A DNA stretch of 12,018 nucleotides from Lojkania enalia (lineage: Eukaryota; Ascomycota; Dothideomycetes; Pleosporales). Position numbers and translations under genes: made by a program. Positions 1 through 7,425 of the stretch are shown piece after piece (positions within the stretch are counted from its first letter, which is position 1; every line of letters starts with the position of its first letter). The notes beneath the pieces were generated by a model, which worked only from the letters and a program-made list of their open reading frames with translations, made no database searches and was not told the DNA's origin. The stretch covers positions 124,645 to 136,662 of the forward strand of contig ML986714.1 in assembly GCA_010094045.1 (NCBI GenBank), read 5' to 3'.

Positions 1-197
1 ATAATTATCAACCACGCATATATATACTGTAGGAAGCGATAGTCTATTAGATTATTTGACACCTGCGCTATCAATTTGGCACGTTCGAGCATTATAGCCA
101 GGCTGTTTACAGCGCCTGCAGCTCCGTTAAGGCTAGCTACTCCCTTACAGCTGAGCACTCTAATTATAAATTTCCTTATTAATCTACCCCTCAACAT
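1..197 (-). CDS. Short open frame, partial, unknown function
   Basis: Reading the minus strand from an ATG at 197-195, the frame stays open for 65 codons and runs off the left edge of the window. The middle of the predicted peptide is rich in Ala, Leu and Val and looks like a possible amphipathic or helical segment. I do not recognise a family. In its favour: the open frame is long for AT-rich DNA, it starts with ATG, and the DNA is not RIPed. Against it: 65 codons can be open by chance, and the ATG lies in low-complexity AT-rich sequence. It could be the 5' end of a host gene, a fragment of an older element, or chance. Confidence 0.22.
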   Translation of the reverse strand, partial: MLRGRLIRKFIIRVLSCKGVASLNGAAGAVNSLAIMLERAKLIAQVSNNLIDYRFLQYIYAWLII

Positions 198-290
198 TAT
201 TTTAATTAATTATATCTTTACCTGTAGCTTTTATTAGAATCCCCTACTTCTATAATTACTTTCTTTTCTATTATTTTTACTTTATTACTA
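1..290. other. Left flank, not visibly RIP-mutated
   Basis: This stretch keeps many CA and TG dinucleotides, unlike nearly everything to the right of about position 550, so it seems to lie outside the mutated repeat block. It becomes very AT-rich from about 165 onward. Apart from one short minus-strand open frame (1-197), I recognise no gene, RNA or repeat in it. It ends with a TA at 289-290, which fits the TA target of the pogo-type element that begins at 291. Confidence 0.6.
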
Positions 291-298
291 ACGTACCT

Positions 299-332
299 TA
301 CAAGCGAGCGGCCCATACAAGCGAGCGGTCCA
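299..332. repeat. 17-bp direct repeat x2 at transposon terminus
   Basis: Two head-to-tail copies of TACAAGCGAGCGGCCCA (299-315 and 316-332) differ at one base (C versus T at position 14 of the unit). They sit 8 bp inside the inferred left end of pogo element A. Subterminal repeats in this position are commonly transposase-binding sites in pogo/Fot-type elements; that role is inferred here. Confidence 0.8.
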
Positions 333-371
333 CCCCATCACCAAAACGCGACACCTGAGCTTTCAACAACG

Positions 372-1290
372 ATGCAACGACGAAACAATAAGAATACAGC
401 CCAAAACGAGAATCAAGTAAACTTAGCCCTCTCAGCTACTAAAAGAGGCCAAATAAATAGCGAAAGACGCGCTGCTTTAATATTTAATATAATTTGAACA
501 ACTGTATGCCGACGACGTGCCAGAATCTACTTATAGCGTGATTGTAAGCCTAACTCGAAGAGACTGACGAAACCTGAAGAGGAGGTTATTATCCAATATA
601 TACTTAACCTAGATTCGCGAGGATTTGCGCCTACCTTAACTGCTATATAAGATATAGCTAATAGCTTGCTTGCTAAGCGCGGTATAGGCTAGATTAGCAT
701 ACATTAGCCTAGGAACTTTGTTAGACGCACTCCTAAGCTTAAGACACGCCTAAATTAGCCTTATAATCGCTAGAGAGCTCTATGTAAAGATCCTAAAGTA
801 ATTAAAGGCTAGTTTAAGCTTATACGGCGTATTAAGGAGAAGTATAGCATTATAGACGAGGATATATATAACTTCGACGAATCTAGCTTTCGAATAGATA
901 TTATCTTATTATAACTAGCTATTACAGGTATAGAGAGATATAATTAACTAAAGGCAATTTAATTAGGTAATTATAAATAGATTTTAGTAATTTAGGGGAT
1001 TAATACTGCTGGCTAGACGCTCCTACTCTTTATTATTATTATTAGTTACTACTATCTCTCTACCTAGTACGAAAGCGACGATATACCTAAGAACTAGGCT
1101 ATTATAGTTAGCAAGAACAGCTAGACAATAAATAAACTCGGTATTAAGTGGTTAAAGTACTTTTATAGGTATATAAAGGATCGTATAATAGACGCGCGTT
1201 AACTACTAATCTTTAATAGCTATAATAGCTATAACTCGTTTAATTTCTAGAAACTCTGCGAGGAATAGAGTATTATTCTACTCTATATAC
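372..1290 (+). pseudogene. Fot1/pogo-type DDE transposase, RIP-inactivated and truncated
   Basis: One frame runs from the ATG at 372 to 1290 with scattered stops. In order it shows: a psq-type helix-turn-helix remnant (codons about 25-50); a CENP-B-like second DNA-binding domain, recognised by the block around EEEVIIQYILNLDSRGFAP (codons about 73-91); then the DDE domain. The first catalytic Asp is intact in a YNFDE block (GAC at 876-878). The second reads Asn (AAT at 1215-1217) in the block normally reading LLILDGH, where the neighbouring Gly and His have also become Ser and Tyr. The third Asp would lie about 20 codons beyond 1290 and is lost. The first in-frame stops are TGA at 495-497 and TAG at 534-536. 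The family usually has about 500-550 residues; about 306 codons remain. It cannot be functional. Confidence 0.88.
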
Positions 1291-1569
1291 TATAACGATG
1301 CAAAGAAATCGTTCTACGAAAAGCTTTATATATAACCTTATCCCAAAGCTTTTCGCTTATCTTATTCTACCCCTAGTTCTACCCCTTTTCCCTTCTATAT
1401 ATAGTTGTATACTCCCTTATAAATAGCTTAGTAGTTCTTCTATATCCTTTCGTATAAGGCCTATAGGTGTTAATAGAATTCCTAGGTCCCTAAACCCCTA
1501 CACACTCCTATATACCTCTAAGTAGATTTATACCGTATTTAGACCTATTATCTTACCTACGCTGTTATA
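1291..1569 (+). repeat. 5' LTR, 279 bp
   Basis: It matches 4308-4586 end to end without a gap. It starts TATAAC and ends GTTATA, a perfect 6-bp inverted pair, consistent with canonical TG...CA ends after RIP. It carries more CA/TG/CG than the 3' copy, for example CGATGC near its start. A TATA-like stretch lies at about 1327-1334. No transcription start can be fixed. Confidence 0.92.
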
Positions 1570-1860
1570 TTATATAGAAGAACTTAATACTACTAGTAAT
1601 AGCCTCTTTAATAATATCGCATCGATTATTTATTTAAATATATCTAAGTCTAAAATATATCCAATTTAGTTTAGGTTATAATACTTATATACTATTATAT
1701 TAAATTATTTAGTTATCTAGATAGAATCTTAAAAACCTTCTATTAACTAAAGCCTTTAAGTTTAAAACTTCCTATTCTCTATAATTAGAATTGCTTTTAG
1801 AAAAGCCGCGTAGAGTACACCTAGGTAGAAACTTAGAGACTACTAATAACCTATTAGAAT
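1570..1860 (+). other. Leader between 5' LTR and gag
   Basis: About 290 bp of RIPed sequence between the LTR and the first convincing gag codons. A primer binding site complementary to a tRNA 3' end would be expected directly after 1569, but the sequence there (TTATATAGAAGAAC) does not match one that I recognise. No gene is seen. Confidence 0.5.
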
Positions 1861-3228
1861 TAGAGGTAACCGCCGATATCTAACTATAATTTACCTTCTA
1901 ATTTCTATATTAGAATCGATATACGCGTAAGTTATAGTAAGAATAAGCTTCTATCTACGCGTATAGAACAACCGTTACCTCCTACTAGAGGCCTTATAAC
2001 AGGCGGACCCCTCTCTATAGGGCTGGTAGTAAAGAACCTATCTAATTTAGAGGAAAATTAGAGTAAACTAACCTTTAAGGAATAAATTATAATTTTATAA
2101 GAGGAGATCGTACGCTTAATATAATAGAGAACTATTAGTTCTAATTAACCTCTATAAACTACTAAATTAGTACTAATAATATACTAAGAAACTTTTACAA
2201 CTCTCCTAGTAAGAAACCTTTTAGCTACCCTTAAACCCCCTTAAACCTATCTTACTAAATATATGCTTAAGATTGAAAGTCTTATAGATAGTAATAAATC
2301 TATATTTAAATAATAGTAAACTTTAATCCTAGACCAACTTAAGATTAATATAGATTACTATTAGATAGAGTATATATATATAGTATTAGTATAGAAATAT
2401 ACTTCTAGTACTGCGAAAGAGTATCTAGAGCTAAAATACCTAGCTAAATTAGACTAGTATCAGTTTAAGAATGCTAAAGAAATAATTTCGCTTCTATAAT
2501 TATATTTTATTATAAGTAATAAAGAGATAGAGGTATAATAGGCGTTTTAAGTCCTAAGAATAAATAAGGGAGAAGCGTTCCCAACTTTTAAAGCTTACTT
2601 TATTAGTATAGCTATTAGAGGATCTGTATTCTAATCTAAGTAGTTCTTCTACCTATAGGATAAAATTCTCCCTAGCCTAAAGATACTAAACTTTAGCTTT
2701 AAACTTATATAGAAAGGCTCCTTTAACACTATAGTCGCCTACTTAATAGCCTATAATATATAAAGGAGGAGTATTTCTAACCTTCTAGAATAAACTATTA
2801 GCCTATAAGTTGCAGCTAAAATAAATTTAGATTGGTACTAGAAGGCTTCTAAGAGTTTATCTAAAGTAACTTATAATCTAATACTACTCTAATCTACCCT
2901 AGTATTAATATCTTATTCTACTATAATTACTTTCTAATAACCTAGTAAGACTCCTATACCTAAAAGATATACGACTCTAGGTAATTACTATAATTATAGC
3001 AAACTAGAATACTTTATAAACGAATATACAGTCCTTAAAATATAAGAGATAGAGGTTAAATAAGAGGAGATTAAAGAAGAAGAGTTTTTAGATATAAATA
3101 AGTACTACCTAGATAGTTTTTAGGTAGGAAATAGAGACGTTTAAGAAAACTCTCTATCCTAGGTAAAAAAAAATATAGATTATCTAGTAGATAATAATAT
3201 ATAAGAGTTAAGTAGTAGATTAGAAAAC
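1861..3228 (+). pseudogene. gag: Retrotransposon Gag, RIP-inactivated
   Basis: A single frame, with codons starting at positions equal to 1 modulo 3, holds together from at least 1921 to about 3200 without a net frameshift. It is broken only by TAA/TAG. The body (about 2340-2850) resembles the retrotransposon Gag domain of fungal Ty3-like elements: an alternating hydrophobic and Trp/Gln-rich helical region, with most Trp and Gln codons now stops. A Ser/Thr/Pro-rich linker follows (about 2860-2970), then a CCHC zinc-knuckle remnant (2986-3027) and an acidic Glu/Asp-rich tail (about 3040-3200). Gag would form the particle and bind the RNA. The start codon could not be fixed; the 5' boundary is an estimate, and the 3' end is ambiguous because native and RIP stops look alike. 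Confidence 0.75.
2986..3027 (+). other. Zinc-knuckle remnant with all four ligands lost
   Basis: Within the gag frame the codons at 2986-2988, 2995-2997, 3010-3012 and 3025-3027 have the exact C-x2-C-x4-H-x4-C spacing of a CCHC knuckle, but all four are Tyr (TAC/TAT). TGY to TAY and CAC to TAC are each one RIP-type transition. The residues between (YN, SKLE, FINE) fit a knuckle whose Gly positions became Ser and Glu. Confidence 0.8.
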
Positions 3229-4293
3229 TAAATTATAGGCCTAAAATTACTCCTCTATAGAATCTAGAGGGTTTAATAGTAGGCTGTTAGATACCTCCCT
3301 AGTTCTCTTCTTCTCTACTCTCCTTCTTCTTCCTTCCCTCTAGACTCCCTTTAAACCTCTTCTACCTTATTTTTAGCCGCCCGAGAGCGCCGTAATATTA
3401 GTTTAAAAGTTAGATATTAGAACCTCTAAAGCCGAAATCTAATAGAGTAACTTAATATTCTTATAGAATAAAGCTATTTAGATACTAGCTATAAGAAGGC
3501 TATCTTTCTAACTCTTTACAACCTGGGCTATAAGTATTAGGCTGTAAGTAGATTCTAAAATAGCCTTAAAGGCTACCTTTTTATCCTTTTTATCTCCTAT
3601 ATATTAGACTACTATTTATAGTTTAAGATGGCCCCGGAGGACTAGAAACTCCTCCTTATAATAGGAGGGGATCTATAAGTATATTAGTAGTAAGTACCCT
3701 ACTAGTATTAGATACGATTTGTATAGGGTTGTACTTTTTATTTTATAAGGTATAATACTCGCATTTTTTTACTCTTAGGAACTAAAAGGTAAATATTATA
3801 CGCCGCCTATAGGTAAGTGTATATATAGCCTAAAGGTAGATAACTTAGAAGACTTTTAAAGAGGCTCTAAAAGGCGAGCGGAGTAGTATATTAATTAATT
3901 TTTTCTATAAGGCGTTAGTAATACTTTAATAATTAATAGTACTAGGGATATACAATAATATATATAGAGTAGAAGTTATTGTTTAGTTAAAGAAGCTTAG
4001 TTAACAGTAATCTAGTAATATATTAAGGCTAGTAAACGTTTATTACTATATGCAACGAAATTGCAATATTAATAAACTATTATAATAGTAGTTACTAGCT
4101 AATATATAGGTTAATTATACTTACTATAAAAACCTTACTTAATATAATGTTAATAAATATATCTCTATAGGTAACCGCGCATATTAGCTGTTACTAGTAA
4201 ATACCTTTTCGAAGAAATTTCTTTATACTAGAACCTATCCGTAATAGCCCTAATTCCCTCCTAAACTAGCGTAGATAGGGACTATTAGCTTAT
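3229..4293 (+). other. Internal region after gag, no recognised domain
   Basis: About 1.06 kb between gag and the polypurine tract. It begins with a pyrimidine-rich run (about 3297-3350). A frame in phase with gag can be read on from about 3361 to about 3850. It has a hydrophobic stretch (about 3571-3620) and fewer stops than its surroundings, but I recognise no family. No protease DS/TG motif, no YxDD motif and no integrase HHCC or DDE block was found on either strand. The part from about 3890 to 4290 is very AT-rich and seems non-coding. It may be an untranslated tail, or a worn second ORF. Confidence 0.45.
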
Positions 4294-4307
4294 AAGAAGG
4301 GGGGTAG
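4294..4307 (+). other. Polypurine tract before 3' LTR
   Basis: AAGAAGGGGGGTAG ends exactly where the 3' LTR begins at 4308. In LTR elements this purine run primes plus-strand DNA synthesis and defines the U3 start, so it also supports the LTR boundary and the plus orientation of the element. Confidence 0.85.
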
Positions 4308-4586
4308 TATAATAATATAAAGAAATCGTTCTACGAAAAGCTTTATATATAACCTTATCCTAAAGCTTTTTACTTATCTTATCCTACCCTTAGTTCTACC
4401 CCTTTTCCCTTCCGTATATAGTTATATACTCCCTTATAAGTAGCTTAGTAATTCTTCTATATCCTTTCGTATAAGGCCTATAGGTATTAATAGAATTCTT
4501 AGGTCCCTAAACCCCTATATACTTCTATATACCTCTAAGTAGATTTATGCCGTATTTAGACCTATTATCTTACCTATACTATTATA
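4308..4586 (+). repeat. 3' LTR, 279 bp
   Basis: Gapless match to 1291-1569 with, by hand count, 23 differences, all C/T or G/A transitions. It starts TATAAT and ends ATTATA. It is generally the more heavily converted copy (CG to TA at several places), though four sites (4332-4390 region and the right half) are less converted than in the 5' LTR. Confidence 0.92.
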
Positions 4587-5817
4587 CTATCTATATATTT
4601 AGAAGAATTAGATCTAATACTTTAAAGGTTTTTTTAATAGTTATCGTATGTAAATAAATTAAAAAACGCGTTCCTAAAGGTTAGTAGAAAGCTATTCTTA
4701 TTAATATAGAAGATATATTAGTATACTAAGTCTTATATATGTTAAGAGTACTTCTACTTTAAAAGCCTAAAGTAAACTATATTAAGTAGCTGGAAGATAT
4801 ATAATAAATTAGCTGGTATATAAAGAGTAAGAATCTTATTCTTAAAATAGTAGCCCTTAAAATTCTAGTTAAGGTTGCTCTTATAGCTATCTAGAATTAG
4901 CAGCTAATATACCTCTATCTAATACGCCTTTATATAAGTATTAAAGTACTTTAACTACTTAAGACTAAGCGTATTATTCGTCTAACTATTCTAAGATACT
5001 AAAAGCTTCTAATTATATAGTATATCTATCTTCTTATACTAAATAGAAATATAGATATACCTTTTATAGATAATAAAAGGTAGAGTTATATACCCTACTA
5101 TATAGATACTCTAGATAATAATAATCTACTTCTAATTATCTAGCTATATAAGATTAGACTTTATATGTTTTTATAAGCCTATAACAACTTTTATAAACCT
5201 AATTATACTTATCCAGAAGCTAGTCTCGTTAAAGTTATATATATCCTTATTATAGATACTATATATAGCTTTTATCTCTTTAATAAGCTTAAACTATACG
5301 CTAATAACCTTAAAATCCTTCTACTATATTTTCTAGTAGTTCTTTACCTAATTAAACGCTATTTTAAGCTTATTTATATACGTTATAAATCTCTTAGTCT
5401 AATTCTTATCTACTAACTCTTTATTATATATAGCTAATAGTTTATTAGTTATATCTACTACCTTATATAGTTAGAGTATAAATCCTTGTAAATTTAGGTT
5501 AAAGATATATTATGTAATTATCTACCCTTTAGTTATAGTAAACTTTTAGTAGTTTATACGGTAATTAGTATATATAAAAGTTCCTTTATATTTCTACTAG
5601 AGAGTTAGCTACGGTATATTAAATATATTAGCTGCGGCTTATAAGCTTTAGAATTAGCTAGCTTTATATATTTAAAGGGTAAACTTAATTCTACCTTTTT
5701 ACTAAATAATATTTTATTATAAGTATTAAAATATTATTATAAACGCTTACGTATAGTTAATTAATCGCATTTTAAATAGTTAATTCTATTACTATATACT
5801 ATATATAAATATTAAAA
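4587..5817 (-). mobile_element. Fot1/pogo-type DNA transposon B, both ends missing
   Basis: A second pogo-type element, on the opposite strand to A and differing from it in the recognisable transposase blocks, so probably another family. On the right it is cut by the gypsy LTR at 5818, about 120 bp upstream of the first recognisable transposase codons. On the left it is cut at 4587 by the 3' LTR of the gag-only element, near the C-terminus of the transposase. No terminal inverted repeats are present. The 5700-5817 part is AT-rich 5' sequence with nothing else visible. The missing 5' end should lie on the far side of the gypsy element. Confidence 0.78.
4600..5700 (-). pseudogene. Fot1/pogo-type DDE transposase, RIP-inactivated
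   Basis: On the minus strand one frame (lowest codon base equal to 2 modulo 3) runs through without net frameshift. It has a psq helix-turn-helix near 5590-5680 (an AANIFNIP block, then KYKGT), a CENP-B-type domain around 5380-5500 (blocks YIFNLNLQGF and ITNKLLA), and a DDE domain from about 5260. The first Asp reads Asn (5228-5230, block YNFNETSF). The second is intact (GAT at 4889-4891, block LLILDSY). The third reads Asn (4781-4783, block normally QPLDV). After it the C-terminal part continues for about 55 codons until the junction at 4587. Most lost Trp/Gln codons are TAG/TAA. With two of three catalytic residues lost it is dead. The start codon is not identifiable. Confidence 0.85.
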
Positions 5818-6040
5818 TGTTATATAAAGAATAGAAATATCTATATTATATAGGTTTTTATAGAAGCTAGATCTATACTACTATATAGGCTAGCCGGGTC
5901 GGCGAAACCTTTCTCTATTATAGTTACGATAAGTCGGTTATATTCTAGCTAGCAGCTAATAGCTGTTGCTAGCAGCTGGTTTAGATATTATAGTAAGGGT
6001 AGTATAGGTGTAGAGGTATTATAGTATTACTATAATAATA
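5818..6040 (-). repeat. Gypsy 3' LTR, 223 bp
   Basis: On the minus strand it starts TATTAT (TGTTAT before RIP) directly after the polypurine tract and ends ATAACA at 5818, a 6-bp inverted pair allowing for one RIP change. The terminal CA is intact. No second copy lies in the window, so the ends rest on the inverted pair and the PPT. It retains some GC-rich, less mutated sequence around 5889-5910 and 5946-5980, the latter with repeated AGCAGCT motifs. Confidence 0.72.
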
Positions 6041-6054
6041 CCCCTCTTTTAATT
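6041..6054 (-). other. Gypsy polypurine tract
   Basis: On the minus strand AATTAAAAGAGGGG ends where the LTR starts at 6040. Position and composition fit the plus-strand primer of an LTR retrotransposon. Confidence 0.7.
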
Positions 6055-6179
6055 ATAAGCTCCTACGAGTTAGGTCTTAGTATTATATTTAAGTTATTTA
6101 TAATTAAGTAATAGTTATTAATACTAGAGTTAGTTAAAGTTGTAGGTATATTAGTATAATTAGTTATTATTATATAGTA

Positions 6180-6339
6180 GTATTATACTAGAGATTAGGC
6201 TAGATTATATATATATTAGCACGACTAGTAGTTAATAGTAGTACTATATTAGAGATTAGGTTGGTTCGGTTTATATAGTAGTACTATACTAGGGATTAGA
6301 TTGGTTTGGTTTATATAGTAGAACTATACTAGGGATTAG
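6180..6339. repeat. 40-bp tandem repeat in gypsy 3' region
   Basis: Units 6241-6280 and 6281-6320 are direct neighbours of 40 bp each and differ at a few transition positions. A third, partial unit covers 6321-6339. A related but diverged and longer (about 61 bp) unit precedes them at 6180-6240. The unit core is TACTATACTAGGGATTAG followed by a TTGGTTTGGTTTATATAG part. It lies between the integrase end and the LTR, where a 3' untranslated region is expected. Confidence 0.8.
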
Positions 6340-6378
6340 TAGTAGTATTATTACTAGTATTATATTAGTATAGTATTA

Positions 6379-7329
6379 TTATAGGCGTTTAAAAATATAT
6401 TTAGATTAGATTCTAGTACCTAATTAAGAATTTAAACGTAATATTATATTCAGATCTTATTTATACAGGTTTCTAGCGTAGTAATCTTCTATAATAGTTA
6501 TCTTAGTAAAGTTACTAGCCGGGTACTATTCTATATTATAATAGCTAGTCTACTTAACTAGGTATTTATACCGGCATTTCTATTAGTTATAGTAGAGGTC
6601 TTCTATTTACTCGACAAGATATTCTAGTTTTCTATTAATCTCGATAGGTTTAGGATTATATACTTATTAACTAGATAAGTAGTTAGATAATTTAAATACT
6701 AGCTGTAATAGTAATATATAGAATATAGGATGTATTTTAGCTGATTTTAGTAGCTTTAGTCTATAAGCGTATAAGAACACCTTCGTAATAACCTTATAGG
6801 GGCCTATATTCTTCTAGTTAAGCTTTTTTAACAGTCTTTATATACATATATTTCTAGCGTCTAGCTAGACTAGATTACTAATCTAGTAGTTAGAGGCTAG
6901 TACGCGCTTATAGTTAGCGTACTTTTATTAGAACGTTTATACCTAGGTAAGTTCTTTTCTAATATACTCTATAATATCCTTTATCTTATTAACTAGTCTA
7001 TTAGCTTTCTAGACTATTAGAGACTACTTTAGCGGTTAATAGATTTCTATAGGCGGCTTTAAGCCTATTTAAAGGTACTAGATAAAGTAGGCTAAAAATA
7101 GGAAGACTTTTATTAATTTAGATACTATATTATTTGCTTTAAACTATACTATTAGTAGTTATTTAACCTAGTTATCTTATTTATAGCTAGTATAGGTTTA
7201 GAGAACTTATTCTATTACTGTATTAGTATTCTCTATCTAGCTATTAATCTTTAAGTAGAAGCTAGTTAATATATATATATTAATTTATAGCTATCTATAG
7301 AACTTTTAGTAGAAGGTAGAGATAAACTA
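6379..7329 (-). pseudogene. pol: Gypsy integrase C-terminal half with chromodomain
   Basis: About 317 codons in one minus-strand frame with no net frameshift. It starts in the block just after the second catalytic Asp of the integrase core (a QF-S-FY pattern). The region ending in the catalytic Glu follows, and that Glu is retained (block S*IENTN, normally GQTERTN, about 7225-7245). After the core come the conserved gypsy block with KKLN...KNIGPYKV (about 6815-6840) and the KIHPIFYILLL block (about 6710-6740). A chromodomain occurs at about 6470-6640. Trp and Gln codons are mostly TAG/TAA. Integrase would insert the cDNA, and the chromodomain would direct it to methylated chromatin. The fragment is interrupted by copia at 7330, so the first two catalytic Asp are absent here. 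Confidence 0.88.
6470..6640 (-). other. Chromodomain remnant of gypsy integrase
   Basis: The frame reads LEYLVE at its start, then KYLVK and YPASNFT, which match the order of a chromovirus chromodomain (E-Y-x-V-E, YLVKW-G-Y, W-P-A-SNL). Two aromatic cage Trp positions, after YLVK and before YPASN, are now TAG, as expected from TGG under RIP. Confidence 0.82.
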
Positions 7330-7403
7330 TATAGTAAGAGGCGAATCTTGTCTTAGGGAGGGAGATAAGAAGCTGAACTAGTTAATTGAAGATAGCTAGC
7401 AGG

Positions 7404-7417
7404 CTATATTTATATAC
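7404..7417 (-). promoter_or_regulatory. TATA-like element in copia LTR
   Basis: On the minus strand GTATATAAATATAG lies about 120 bp into the LTR, where a U3 promoter is expected. The sequence is so AT-rich that the match is weak evidence on its own. Confidence 0.35.
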
Positions 7418-7425
7418 ATAAAAAA

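Larger units (their letters stand above)
291..1290 (+). mobile_element. Fot1/pogo-type DNA transposon A, 3' end missing
   Basis: This is the left part of a Tc1/mariner-superfamily element of the fungal Fot1/pogo group. It starts at 291 directly after a TA dinucleotide, the usual target of the superfamily. It carries a short tandem repeat near its end (299-332), and the transposase ATG follows at 372. The element stops at 1290, where the 5' LTR of the neighbouring retrotransposon begins. The rest of the transposase and the right terminal inverted repeat are not in this window. The first 200-250 bases keep normal CA/TG content while the rest is RIP-mutated. The exact left boundary is inferred from the TA and the repeat; no right terminus is available to confirm it. 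Confidence 0.75.
1291..4586 (+). mobile_element. Gag-only LTR retrotransposon, complete with two LTRs
   Basis: The element is bounded by two 279-bp direct repeats (1291-1569, 4308-4586), each starting TATAA and ending TTATA, which read as TGTAA...TTACA before RIP. A G-rich polypurine tract lies directly before the 3' LTR. The internal part is about 2.7 kb: a leader, a gag frame ending in a zinc-knuckle remnant, then about 1.1 kb without a recognised domain. I see no protease, reverse transcriptase, RNase H or integrase, so this looks like a non-autonomous element that borrowed pol functions from a relative. An internal deletion of pol is the alternative. No primer binding site was recognised after the 5' LTR. 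The flanks differ: pogo A on the left and pogo B on the right. Confidence 0.85.
5818..7329 (-). mobile_element. Ty3/gypsy chromovirus, 3' part
   Basis: Reading the minus strand, the sequence runs from the middle of the integrase to the 3' LTR. It has the 3' LTR (5818-6040), a polypurine tract (6041-6054), a repeat-bearing 3' untranslated region (about 6055-6378) and the integrase C-terminal half with chromodomain (6379-7329). The rest of the element (gag, protease, RT, RNase H, integrase N-terminus, 5' LTR) is missing because the copia element begins at 7330 in the middle of the integrase frame. Those parts should lie beyond the copia element to the right of the window. Confidence 0.88.

Noticed and set aside
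1570..1600. Extension of LTR similarity beyond 279 bp
   Set aside because: A gapped similarity (GAAGAA...AATAC) continues past both LTRs, but it needs several indels while the LTRs align gaplessly, and the inverted TATAAC/GTTATA ends and the PPT fix the boundary at 279 bp.
3185..3198. Reverse-transcriptase-like LVDNN box after gag
   Set aside because: It lies in the acidic tail of gag without any other RT block around it, and the preceding residue is Leu rather than an aromatic.
3874..3881. GCGAGCGG as a second pogo terminal repeat inside the LTR element
   Set aside because: Only 8 bases match the 17-bp unit, without a tandem copy, a TA target or a neighbouring transposase.
4587..5000. Continuation of pogo A beyond the 3' LTR on the plus strand
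   Set aside because: None of the plus frames gives the expected block around the third catalytic Asp. The same DNA reads clearly as the C-terminal part of a different pogo transposase on the minus strand.
4640..5480. Long, coding-looking plus-strand frame
   Set aside because: It has long stretches without stops, but the residues match nothing I recognise. The minus strand gives an ordered series of pogo motifs in one frame, so the plus frame is a shadow.
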